Below the pieces are notes generated by a model. The model saw nothing but the letters and a program-made list of their open reading frames with translations, did not search any database and was not told the origin of the DNA. The position numbers were made by a program, and so were the translations under genes. DNA of 64,000 bases from Drosophila persimilis (lineage: Eukaryota > Arthropoda > Insecta > Diptera > Drosophilidae). The DNA lies in the NCBI RefSeq assembly GCF_003286085.1, contig NW_020825294.1, positions 7,564,001 through 7,628,000 on the forward strand. Reading direction: 5' to 3'. Shown here piece by piece: positions 36,184 through 47,567 of this stretch (the first letter of the stretch is position 1; every line of letters begins with the position of its first letter).

Positions 36184-36602
36184 CTATGTGGGAGGGATCG
36201 GGACCATTTCCCTAAGCTCTATCTCGATCTTATTGCCCGTCTGTTCAAACAATAGCTGTTCATCGGAAAAATTACGCTGCACTTCTTCCAGTAAGTTCGC
36301 CAAGTATCTTTATCTACCGAATCCCGTTTCTGAGCTCTCCCCAACAGTCACAGCATCCGAGATGGACAGCGTTCGAGACCGAGATGGTAGCTTCTTCCGA
36401 CCAATCACTTGAACTGAAAGATTTCGAAATTTATTGTTTTCATAGCCCAACAATGAGTCCAGAACGTGCTGCTTTGTGAGACTATTCAGCGTTTGTAATT
36501 GCTCTTCCTTGCGATTAAAGAAGTACTCAGTAGCTACGATCTCACTCCAATTCCGCATTACTTCTTTTCCCGGCCACTGACCAGCGTTTCGCGCAAATCA
36601 TT
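36184..36602 (-). pseudogene. Nardilysin (M16 metallopeptidase) C-terminal relic
   Basis: The minus-strand frame from about 36564 reads EVMRNWSEIVATEYFFN, then KEEQLQTLNSLTKQ and FRNLSVQVIG. This matches the C-terminal domain of nardilysin, where an EVERNWNEV-type block, a helix with ALKS and an LSVHVVG strand occur in the same order; insulin-degrading enzyme is a more distant match. The frame is cut by TAA at 36312-36310 and continues in the same frame (RYLANLLEEVQRNFSDEQLL) to TAG at 36186-36184. Upstream, NDLRETLVSGREK (36602-36564) lies in a different frame, implying a one-base shift. The zinc-binding N-terminal half is absent. It is a 5'-truncated, broken copy without peptidase function. 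The missing introns and the flanking direct repeats suggest a retrocopy, but no poly(A) tail is visible. Confidence 0.72.
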
Positions 36603-36634
36603 TAACTCTCACTGAGCCGCGCTAAGCCACACGT

Positions 36635-36652
36635 CCTCTTCGACTGCCATAG
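36635..36652. repeat. 18-bp direct repeat, right copy
   Basis: This is the second copy of CCTCTTCGACTGCCATAG, same orientation as 35910-35927. It lies about 33 bases beyond the recognisable 5' end of the nardilysin relic, where an insertion boundary would be expected. Confidence 0.8.
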
Positions 36653-39600
36653 TTACATAGTAGCAAGGTCTAAGGTCAGCACCGAAAGTACAAACAACAG
36701 ACGCACAGTGTGTCAACACAATCAGCATAATAACCTAGAGTACATATGGCCGTGACCTCCAAGGGCTACAATAAAAGTGGATTAAATGTAAATATGTGTG
36801 AGATTGCCTCTGCCGTGGCAGATTCTGAAGCCCTATCGACATGTCCTCAGGAGGGACTCAAACTCGAATTGATCCCTGTGCCATTGGTCTTGTCACCAGG
36901 TCCTGTCCCTCCCATATCCCTTTGGATAAGGCCAATCAATGCCTAATGACTTTGGTTACATGCCGAGTTAAGCAGGACAAATGACAACCAGCAATCTCTG
37001 GTTAAAAGTTGATCCACTCTCGACGTCCTGGAATGGCTTAAGCTTAGGACCAACACCCTTCAGTGTTGCCAGCAAATTAAATGGACTAAATTAAATTATT
37101 TTAAGCCTAATTTTGACATGGGATACAAAAGCTTAAGTATGCGTGAGCAGATAAAGGATTCAGTAATAACTTGGGTATTACTTGGTTCAGGCAATCATTT
37201 GGTGGTAAGCCAGAAGGAGCTTCCTTTTCAATGATTAGATTTTCGTGGTTATCTGCAACTGCCACCGCCTGAAAGGTGAATTGGCCCTAATTTTATTAGC
37301 ACGCCTTTTTTTATTCGGCTGTCAGCCTTTTGGGCCATCAAAGAAATGAACAGCCAACACACAAAGGACATGTCAGAGGCAAACTAAACAAAAATCGAAA
37401 GGAGACGGAATGCTCTGGGGCATTGACTGTGGAAAAAGAAGAAAGTCGAGTCTAGACAATAAAACGCTTTTTATGACTCTTTCAAATGCTTTGCTCGAAG
37501 ACATTAAAAAGTCTTCAAGTTGGTAAAAAAAAGTTTGGCCCTTTTTGGTTGGTATTCCCGTTCCTTGGAGAGGAAAGTCGTCAGCTTTTGACTTGAACTC
37601 GTCATAAAAAATGATAATTATGGAATTGGACTTTGGTCGTGACTCAGACACTTGTCCATAATCCGTCGAGTGCAGAGAACTTGTTGGAAATTCCGATGCT
37701 TAAAGCCAGTGTAGCCACTCAATTTCTCACACCAGGAAATACACACAGTCCAAGGAGCTCCGCATCGCTGAGAGTTTGGTTTTCCCATCATCCTCATTAT
37801 TGTCGCCATTCTGTGGCCATCTTCGGTCCTCTGGCACTCTGACAGCCACCGGAAATATCAGGAAAACTTTTGCCGCTTCCTACTTATTCATATATATGTA
37901 TATAAATTTTAATAATGTACAAAGGCCTGACTCTGTCTGAACCCTCGTTCTTGAGGCGCGAAATGCATGTCAAAGCTGCCACAGGAGGAGTTTGCCATCG
38001 GGCCCCAGTCGAAACTTGAGTGTTTCCCCCACACAGCCGCAGGAGAAAGCACTCAATTCAAGTTTTGAGAGTTGAGTAAAAAATTGCCCTGTCTCGTTGA
38101 AATTAAATTTTTATTTCTCCCTAATTGTTTCTGTCGAAGAAGTTTTTGGCCTCTGCGCCTTTGGTATAAAGCGTTTCACTGGGCGCTAAATTTGATTCAA
38201 ATTTAGCGCCATTTTGTGGTAGTCCGAAATGAAAACCGCAAAATATAAATTATTCACAAGTATAATGGGATTCTTTCTAGCAGAAAACAGGTAAATTATT
38301 ATCTATTAAATAAGAATCGATTTTATGATTGCCTCTACATAAAAAAAACTACATTTTGTGTAGCAATCCTCGTTATTTAAAAACTAACTTAACTTTTACT
38401 TTTTTTATAAAAGAAAAATAAACGAAACTCTCATTATTTTTTTTTGTTTAAGCGCCTTCTTATATAAAAGCTCCTTATAAAACTTATTCCTTTCAGCTCA
38501 CGATAAAAAGGGAATAAGCTTTTAGAACATATCAGAATAGTTTTCTTTTTAGAGCAAAGGATACCTTTAAAAAAATTCCTATAGTCTAAGGACTCCAATC
38601 CACAAATGGCAATTGTCTTGCCATTTCATTTATCTTTGCGATTCCTGACTCTAGAACTTTTCTTTATTTTTTGGGATTTTATTTGTTGTGTCCGATTTAA
38701 ATACATTTTGTGTATACTACAAAATAAAATGTTAAGAAACCTAAAGTGGCGTCGTACCTCAATCTTGATTATAAATGAAATAAATTTAAGGAAAATACAA
38801 CAATTTGAATGTAATTGTAACAGACGACCAAATAAACATTACCATAGCTAAGCAAATTTTTAAATCTGACAACGAACTTTGGCATGCAATTGTGTAAATT
38901 GTCCCTGCACTTTTTTTCGACCTCAGCAAATGTATGCAAAAGTAATTTGCAAGACAATTCTTTCAAGGAGCACACAAACTGTCAGAGAAACTTTCAACTT
39001 CTCCAAGAAGCACTTGTAAAACGGAAATAAATTCAAATAAATTGTACATTAAACTTAAATATATCGTAGAATTGTATGTTTTAATTATACAGAGCAATCG
39101 CGACCACAAAATGGTGACATGCGCCCCACATTGAATTACTTGAAGTGTTTAACAAATTGTAGTACTAAATATACCATGAGTGCTGAGGACGACAGTTAGG
39201 ACAATAATTAAACTGAAGTAAAATTAGGAGAAAATTGTGGGTCGAAGAAGTGTTAGATACTCTTGCAGATCTTATGCAAGAGTACAAAGAGAACAGCTCC
39301 ACGCACTAGATTCAACTGTATGTTTCCCTCTGCCCTCCCACTCATCCTTTGGGGCTAGAAATTCAGTTAGACAGTGCAATAGGCTTCAGAGGGGTGTAGG
39401 ACTGAGAGCGTAAATTTTCGAGACAAACTAAAATGCAATTTTGTGGCCGGCACGAACTGTATTTTGGGCAACCCGATAGCCGCGGCTGTCGACTCCGCTA
39501 TGCCGTTGATGTTTTTTTATGGGCAGCGCCGTTCATTAGTGGACAACTTGATGGCTGGCTGACAGGAATAACTGCGTGTGTTTTGTCATTTGTAGCCCAC

Positions 39601-39810
39601 GCTCTGACAGCGGCGAAATGTAATTCAATGAAACCAGAAAACTTGCCTGAATCTGGGCTACCATTTTGCGTTTGGTTAAAGGGCGTTCCATTCCGGTCAT
39701 GATTTCCATTTTCTCAGTATTTAAATTACAAAAGATATCAATATCATTCGTCATTCATTTTTCCCAATTGCAATTTTTGTTTTTTGGTGAAAATGGGAAC
39801 TAAAACGAGG
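36653..39810. other. Non-coding stretch
   Basis: No supported gene. A 66-codon frame at 36746-36946 starts with ATG and has fair composition but no further support. AT-rich sequence dominates 38.2-39.2 kb. The palindrome at 38182-38210 is the main structure. Confidence 0.5.
38182..38210. repeat. Perfect 13-bp palindrome with 3-base loop
   Basis: Arms 38182-38194 (GGCGCTAAATTTG) and 38198-38210 (CAAATTTAGCGCC) are perfectly complementary around ATT. It is the strongest short hairpin in the window, with a GC-rich base. Its function is unknown; similar structures serve as protein-binding palindromes or replication-prone sites. Confidence 0.8.
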
Positions 39811-40101
39811 GGGAACGTTGTGAGTTGCTGCGGACACCGCAACTCTACGGTTATACCCGATACTAAGTCAGTATGGCTCTCCTCCGGCAGACGCCGCTAA
39901 TATTTAACGACACGACAAAGAGTGCGTGCGAGAGAGACAGAAAATCAGTCTGAGCGTGACGTCGGGCGCTGCGTAGCCACTGCAAATTGATTTGTTCCTT
40001 TTGGCTATAAAAATGATCTGATCTGATCCAGATTCAGCAATCTAATAGATATGGTCATTATCTATGATTCTGCGTTTTTAGTTTTCTCAAATCTGCAATA
40101 T

Positions 40102-40632
40102 TGTGGATGCAACAGATTTTCGTCCTTTGTGGGGGCGGATGGGGGTGGGGCGAAATTCTGAGATATAAGTTTTATAGTGACATCTTAAAGGAGTGTGTGC
40201 ACCAAATTTGGTTACTCTAGCCTTAATAGTCTCTGAGATTTGTGGTTGCCTCAGATTTTCGTCCTTTGCGGGGGCGGAAGGGGGTGTGGCGAAATTTGGA
40301 CAGGAAACGGTCAAGGTCCGATATCACAGGAGTGTGGATACCAAATTTGGTTGCTCTGGCTTTTATAGGTTCTGAGATCCTTGAACTCATATTTTGCAAT
40401 TGGCAAAACCGACCATGAAACCTGTGTGTTAGAGTGAGACAGAGCGAGAAAGAGTGAAATTGTTTTCGTGATTCTGGCTGTAATAATTATACGATCTGGT
40501 TCAGATTTGGCACTCTAGAAGATATAGTCATCTTCTACGATTCTGCGTTTTTAGTTTTCTCGTATCGTCGAAATTGTGGATGCCACAGATTTTCGCCCTT
40601 TGTGGGGGCGGAAGTGGGCGGGGCAAAGTTTT
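40102..40632 (+). repeat. Three diverged tandem units inside the Helentron-type element
   Basis: A GTGGATGC...CAGATTTTCGTCCTTTG...GGGGGCGGA core occurs at about 40102-40164, 40240-40300 and 40574-40632. Each copy is preceded or followed by related text (ACCAAATTTGGTT, GATTCTGCGTTTTTAGTTTTCTC). Unit spacing is unequal, about 138 and 334 bases. Confidence 0.75.
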
Positions 40633-40727
40633 GAAATATTTTTGAAGCAGTGACATATCACAGAAGTCTGGATCCAAAACATCGTTGCTCTAGATCTTAT
40701 AGTCTTTGAGCATTAGGCGCTGAAGGG

Positions 40728-40768
40728 GACGGACAGACGGACAGACGGACGGACGGACAGACAGACAG
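40728..40768. repeat. GGAC/AGAC microsatellite core of the element
   Basis: GGACGGACAGAC-type tetranucleotide repeats. Such a variable microsatellite is a known internal feature of DINE-1/INE-1 elements. Confidence 0.8.
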
Positions 40769-41413
40769 GGCTCAATCGACTCGGCTATTGATGCTGATCA
40801 AGAATATATATACTTTATAGGGTCGGAAACGATTCCTTCTGGACGTTACACACATCCACTTTTACCACAAATCTAATATACCCCAATACTCATTTTGAGT
40901 ATCGGGTATAAAAACAAAAAAAGCTCTTATCTGTCATCGTATTGTTTTGGCCTCAATGAGCCATAGACCTCTCCCACAATGAACTCAATATCCTGCCGCA
41001 TCCATTTCTTTTTATAAAAACTGCAACAAACTGTCCTGCTATCAGCATTCATTTGGTTGGTTCACTCTGTCACTATGATTTTAGTTGGCTATTTTTTTAA
41101 TTTCATTGATTTTGTTGAAGTGTTTCAAGATCTAAATAGACCTAAATGGAAGGTACGATTGGTAAATGAATGATGGCGCATTGCAGAATTTGTAGATAAC
41201 ATTCCTTTAAATGCTGTGTGGTTTAAGAAAATATTTAATTTGATTTAAACAGTACTTTCTAACTTTCATATAAGACTATCCACATACAATATCAGGTAAG
41301 AGCATCAGTCTTTACCCATCGATAAAGTTGCACCTTTCTCACCACCATTCTGATCAATCCCCACCATTCCATTTCCCCCGATTAATTGATTTCGATTGTT
41401 TCGTGTCCCGCGG

Positions 41414-41737
41414 ATGGCATCGCAAACTCTCATTTCCATTCAACTTTTTTCCTCGGAATCGACTCAGCATCGCACAAAACTCATAACTGTCATTGTTATT
41501 GCTTTCGAGGTGGTCCTATTGTCCGGCAATACTTTGGCTCAAATGAGGCGTAGGCCTCGCCGCCTGATGAACTCCACACAAATTTACGAGAATGCCGGGA
41601 AAACCGAAAGAGACGACCGGAAGGAAAAACTTTTTTTCCACAACTATGGTTATCCGTCTGACGATTGTCGGGAAGCCCATTTATCAGGCTGTGCGAAGTC
41701 GTTGAATGAAACTGTTTTGCCGCTGAATGAAATTTAG
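41414..41737 (+). other. Candidate 107-codon ORF with hydrophobic segment
   Basis: ATG at 41414 (GCGGATGG) opens 107 codons to TAG at 41735-41737. Residues about 28-44 form one hydrophobic segment (KLITVIVIAFEVVLLSG), preceded by a polar N-terminus and followed by a basic stretch (MRRRPRRLMN) and a charged tail with two Cys. This fits a small single-pass protein on paper. The minus strand is open too, and no promoter, splice site or homolog is recognised. Confidence 0.17.
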
Positions 41738-44700
41738 CGTGAAATAATAGTTTTCTCTCGTTTTTTTGCAACAGCTCTAGCCCAGAGCTATATGGGTTTT
41801 CCATGAATGCAATTCTTTATGGCAGATCTCTATGAGTGGAGCGAAGCCAGGAAATTGCGGCTCTCTGGGCAATGGAAATTACCTCTCAATCTGGAAAACC
41901 TCTTTAAAGTAGAGTAAGTGACTTGAAAAGGGTCTCGGGATAAGCCCGATTGGAACCATCACAATGAAATCAGCGAGAATGCCCAAAAGCCTAAGTAACG
42001 GAAAGTGTTTTTCCCCGGGAAAAAGGAGAAAGCCCTGCCACAAAGGGAGCCGAAACACTCACAGATATTGGCCCGGCTAATAACATTATTGAGTAGAAAT
42101 GGCAGACGGGAAAAAAGTGGTCGACTGCCGGAAGGCATTAGAAACCAATTTACTTGTGTGTGTGTACGTTCCTGGAGAGAGCTATGCAGGACGAGAAAGA
42201 AATAATCAAAATCAATTGTGTTGCTTTCACTGGAATAAAGAGAAACCATTCGACCAGAACTTTTAGGCTTAGCAACGTTTCATTTCCTTATTTCCCACTT
42301 AAATACGATTTTAATTAGAAACGAAAACTTTGTTTTTCCCTCCGATTACTTTCCTCACTTTCGATCCCCGAAATCAGTGCTTAATTGGCAGCACTTTTAA
42401 TGCTTGACTTCCCCGTAAACGGGAAAGCAGGCCGCAAAGGTTGCCAACAGAAACCTTCCCCTTGAAGACCATTCCGCTTGGCATCTGTCAAATTAAAGTG
42501 CATTTAAACAGTTCAAAGGTCGAGCCGATTCACAGAATCAGCTGCAGACCAAGGCCCATCAGCCTGTCAATGGCAATGATGATGATGGTTTAACCCCTTT
42601 ATCGATGTGAACTTATAAGGATACTGACAGCTCCCAGGAAACAATGGAAATGCATTTCTGTAAATATGAAAAAACGACCATTCAAAGTTTCATTTAAAAG
42701 TTTTTCAACGAATAAAGTTAATCCGGTCGATGTTGTCACTTTAAATCAATATTTTCCATGTAAATGGATGAATTTGTTAATTAACTTGCGTTTATGAGAA
42801 TTCATATACATAATCGTACATGATAACTATCCGCTCGAGGATACATTCGTACATTGTGCTCCTGTCATTGGTAGTTCTCCTATCAGCGTATCCCCAGCAT
42901 TTTGCAAATGAGCCCCCGGTCTTATGCTATTATTCTACCATACGAAAACACCCTAGGCTCCTGCTAATTCTTGATACCATATGACAGGCTTTGCCGGCAG
43001 TAATGTCAGGTTATCCAGAGCCCCATGGGTAGTCTTGAGGCTCACCGTCAATTATCTGGGTAATTAACGCATTTGAATGGAGTTCCTTGAGGAATTTCAA
43101 AATAAACGTTCCCGGCCACATTCTGTATAACATTTTCTCACAAAAAATCGCACTTAAAGGACTTCACATCAGTCTGATTTCGCCCGCACAATTACTGCTC
43201 AATTGAACTGCTCAAAACGCGTCATAAAAAACTGTCACCCCAAGGTTCTTCCCATCCTCAGTGCCCTGCCTCTTCTATGATTGATGGGAGGCTGTGGCTG
43301 CAAATTATCTCCGCTTTATTGGTTGACCTTTCTACTTTTTTCAAACACAGAGAGCACTCCCACTCCCAACAAAAAATATACTTTGAAAACTTAAATGTCA
43401 TGAATTCTTTTGGTTCACAAATTAAAAACATTTCATTGGTTGACCTTCTCTTTGGAATAATGACTGTAATTACGCGGCAGACACTTAATTACAAAACCAT
43501 TTATGCGCAATAGTGTCAAAATTATTTACAGCCTTGCTTTTGCTGCAGCATAAATAATACCATTAATGAGGCGCATAAATAATGCGGTAGATAATTCAAA
43601 TGTCAAGGAATTTGTTAAGCAAATAAATTACATTTAAGTGGGGAGTTCGCTTCAAACTCTTAAAGGATATATTCAACGAAATTTATTTATTTTCTACAAT
43701 TAAAAACACTGAATCAGGAGGCCCATTCTGGAAGACCTATTTGCTCGGAGATATATTTTTACACCTCTCTCCCCAAATCCAGATCACTTTCAAGACAATA
43801 TTTTGCAGCTCCCAAGTCGCCACCAATTTCCAGCACATAAGGCGCCGACAATTTCCATCCGGAATAATTAATGCAATCAAATTACATGCCTTTATTACAT
43901 TACACCCTTTTACCTTTCACACCTGTTCCAATACATTTCGCCATTGCAAATTATGTGTCTGTATTTACAAAATTAACGTTGGCTATTTAAAATGCAATTT
44001 AATTTCTCACAAGGACAATAACAGAGCACGCGTTCAAAGAACAGGACCAAATTATACGGCGTTCTGTGCCGATGCCGTGGCCAAGGCCCCTACCGGAACT
44101 GCTGAACATTGCAACGAGAGTCGCATTGCAAATGAATTAAACTTTTTTAGTGCTTCCCATTCTCCATTTTGGGCACTTTTTCTTACATGCAAATTTATTG
44201 GTTTTTTTGCCCGTGTGAACTGGGCCACACTTAAATTGAATAAAAATACAAAATAAAATGAATTGGATAAGGGAAAAGAATTGCACATTTTGCCTCGGAA
44301 TTGGACACATATTACCCTGCTGTTACCCGATCCACACTTTTCGAGGGAAAATATTACAGTTTCCAAGAATTCCCCGAATAAAAGTAGTACCGTTTTCTGA
44401 GACAATATTCCCACGAAAACCCAATGCAAATTGTGGTAATGATTAAACATAACGAGAGTGGAAGATTTTAATAGAAACCTGACGAGGAACTCATTTCCCA
44501 TATCCTAAATCCTAATTATTCATTTATTTTGTTAGCTGACAAATGGATGCACCTCAATTAAGGCAATTAGCTTACATATTTTCCAAGAATTAAGCTGAAA
44601 ATTAACCTGCATAAATCACAAAAAGTCACAGATATGTTTCTGTGAAATTGCAATTGTAACTCCATGCGGAATTTATGTTTTCTCATCCTCTCAGTGTCCG

Positions 44701-47156
44701 TATATCCATCAACCTCTAGTACAGGTCTTTGACTTCTTTATGAGGCAAACATGCAGCTTAAAGCACTCAATCGGAATCCCTGGAGCTCTCTGGCAAAAAG
44801 CTGTGTCCCAGAAATTCTATCCCAGGTGTATGGAGACGAATATGGGGATTGCTTGCATATCATATGCCAAGTGTGTCAATTAAGTGATCAATAGCATAGA
44901 CCTATACGATACTTAAGGGGCATACATATATCAAAAAATGTTCTAGGATATTAGCAATGAATCTTATTCACTTAGAAGAAATTTTAACAGTGGAAAAATA
45001 GCCACATTTAATATTCTGTTTATGTTTATGCGTGACGCGACATTCTAAATGAAAAATAAATTGCATTCTAAAACTGAAAATAAACTCTTATTGAGTTTAC
45101 CAATCAAATTGCTCAAAAAACTTGACCAACAGAAATTTATAAAATAAAAGGGGACTTCATTTTCAGCTGCTCCAGAACTGTCTGGCTCTGGCTGTGCCCC
45201 CAGCTTTGGCTCGGTCCAAGCTGCCAGTGCAATGCAGATAAACGAAGCTAATTACCAAAAATGTAAAAGTTCTCAAGACACTCTTCAGCTGCATTTCGCC
45301 ACGTTCCAGTACAGGCGAAACAAACTTTGTCTAGGCTCCTGCTATTAGACAACGATTGGCTCACTGGTATAGGGCTCCATCCTCTCACAATCATAACCAT
45401 CCTCGACGGCGCGACGCTATTTGTTAATTTTTGTCGGAAACTGGTCGGAAAGTTTTTCGGGGCCAAGCTTGTTTTCGAAATCTCTGTGATATGACCTGCT
45501 CATGGCAGCATTTCAGAAAAAAGCTCTTTGAATGGTAGTGATTTGTCTATAGCAGGTTCTCTTCCCTAGCCATATGAAAAAGTGGGATGATTTGCTATTA
45601 AAAGATCCTGAATGTTTTCCAAATATGTCGAAGGTGGCAGCTATTCTTCAGTTCCTCAAAAGTTTATCCCCGCTATTCGAGACATGCAATTTGGATTTTT
45701 CATGCATCCCAGTCCACACTAATTATAGTCAAAACTTTTTTTCTTTCGGGCTCAAGGAAAAGCTCATTAAAATCACCCAAGACTGGCGTTAAGCGGACCT
45801 GCATTACTTTTTTGTCTCTGTCAAACGACAAAGTTGAAGCGCCAAAAACTTTCGCACACCTTCTGACGTGGCAGGCCTGCTGCTACAGCGAAGGGATAAA
45901 AACCAGGACGGGTAAAAAACGGACATTTCCACATGACTAGGGCCATACAGAGATGCAAGCAGCAGCTGTGCAGGATACTAAGGCGAAGAAGGGCGAAAAG
46001 TTTTAAACGCAGTTTGATGTCTTACACAAGCCGGAGTAGTCGAGTGATTCGACAATAATATACCTATTACCCAGTTGAAGGTTTTGAGGATCTATAAAAA
46101 TAAACGTTTTGGTGGTATGGCCTAAGCTCCCCTGGTGGAGGGGCTCCGCAGTTACCACGGCACTAATATTTCTAAATTTCTGTATTTTTAATATTTCTGT
46201 ATATAGTATATAGTGTATTGCAGCTGTTGCATCATAGATCTATTCAAAAGTATATGTTAAGTGTGATTTATTGATCATGAATATACAATATAGTGTGTAT
46301 GGAATCGGGGGTCCTTTCTTTGCACAAATACAATACGATACATACCTTTTAGTAGCTGTTTCAAATGTTGAGTACCGGATATAAAAATGTGCAACATTTT
46401 GTTGTGCATACTTCAGCAAGGGCCCCAGCCGGTGTTGTATCCTCCACTCAAAGCTGCTTTCGTTTAGCCTGCTGTCCTCAATCTGTTAGTCCTCTTATGG
46501 CTGACACTGTGTTCCTTTGGTCGAAAAAGTTTCGAAGGTTCCTTGCTTTTGCCATGTAAAGTACAGAACGTGTCTTTGGCACGTGACAGTGCGGTTGGTC
46601 AAAGAAACTGATGGACTTGACTGCCCCCGGACTTGAGTGCACATAAGCTTTAAAGCTGTCCATATTCCTATGGCCAACAAGATGCGGACACAATAAACTA
46701 AGTGGCTTAAATATTTTGGTGTCCCTGGTGTCAGGGCGAAGACCAACTAGTTATGGCAACAGTTGGAAGCTCCTTCTGCTGTTTGGGAGGAATACTTATC
46801 CCTAACATCTCAATAGCCTTTTGTGCTTTGGCACTTCGTTGTAATTTCGACTGCATAAGAAGAAATTTTCGAAACAAACTTTTGCCATATCCCCACACAG
46901 AAGAACACCCTCAGCTGCTTAGGGCGAACAAAATGTTTGTTGAATTTTTTCCCTTACCGGGTGCTGGCTGTGGCTGCTGCTTTTGCTACTAAGGAAAATT
47001 GCTTGTTGCAAGAGCTTTTTGCATTTTCATTAATTTATTGGGAAAACTCATCGCCTGCCACAGCCTTGGTTCCGTTCGCTCCTTTCGTCCGCAACGACAG
47101 GACTAAGCAACACCCAAAGTGCGGCAAGCAATACAATCTGGCGATTGCCCGACACC

Positions 47157-47567
47157 ATGGAAATGTGTATCCTTCTAGCTATTAGCATTAATATTTCAGT
47201 GCCTTCGGTTGCTGTTGCTCTCTGCGCCTTCCAGTGCCCTCTAGTCTCTGTACCCCAGCCCCGTGGTCTGCCCATTTTTGAGCTATGCGATGGCATTTTT
47301 TGGTATCGTAACAACCCAAATTTCCTTGCTGTCAGCTGCTGCCAGATTTACGTGTTGTTATTGTGGCAGGACCAGCAGCAGCAGAAGACGGAGAAGGAAA
47401 AAAAACGTACTCCTCGGACTCATGTACACACTCATCTTCTCGCCTGGACTTTTTTCATAAACAAGTTTCGGATCGGTAAGAGGAAGGGTACGAAAGAACG
47501 AAGCACCAAGCAGGAGACTATAATACCCCTAATGATCACAATCGGACAACTTGAACAGGTAGCTTGA
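47157..47567 (+). other. Candidate 136-codon ORF with strong start context
   Basis: ATG at 47157 sits in CACCATGG, a good initiation context, and opens 136 codons to TGA at 47565-47567. The first 26 residues are hydrophobic (MEMCILLAISINISVPSVAV), resembling a signal peptide. A Cys-containing middle and a Lys/Arg/Thr-rich tail follow. An internal ATATTTCAG resembles a splice acceptor. No family is recognised; it overlaps a minus-strand frame and may be chance. Confidence 0.2.

Larger units (their letters stand above)
39811..40911 (+). mobile_element. Non-autonomous Helentron-type element (DINE-1/INE-1-like)
   Basis: This 1.1 kb element matches what I know as a common dispersed repeat of obscura-group Drosophila. 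Near the left end TTATACCCGATAC (39851-39863) is the inverted partner of GTATCGGGTATAA (40899-40911). A stem, GAGTTGC/GCAACTC (39822-39828 and 39839-39845), lies at the left. A 3'-terminal hairpin ATACTCA-TTT-TGAGTAT lies just before the right end. The interior has three diverged tandem units and a GGACGGACAGAC microsatellite. The part after it (ATATATACTTTATAGGGTCGG) is typical of INE-1 elements read from the other end. There is no coding capacity, so it depends on an autonomous Helentron for movement. The left boundary is uncertain by about 20 bases. It looks near full length, hence not very old. Confidence 0.82.

Noticed and set aside
43741-44501. 171-codon plus-strand and 149-codon minus-strand overlapping frames
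   Set aside because: The plus frame has no in-frame ATG at all, and the two strands are open together, as expected from local composition rather than coding.
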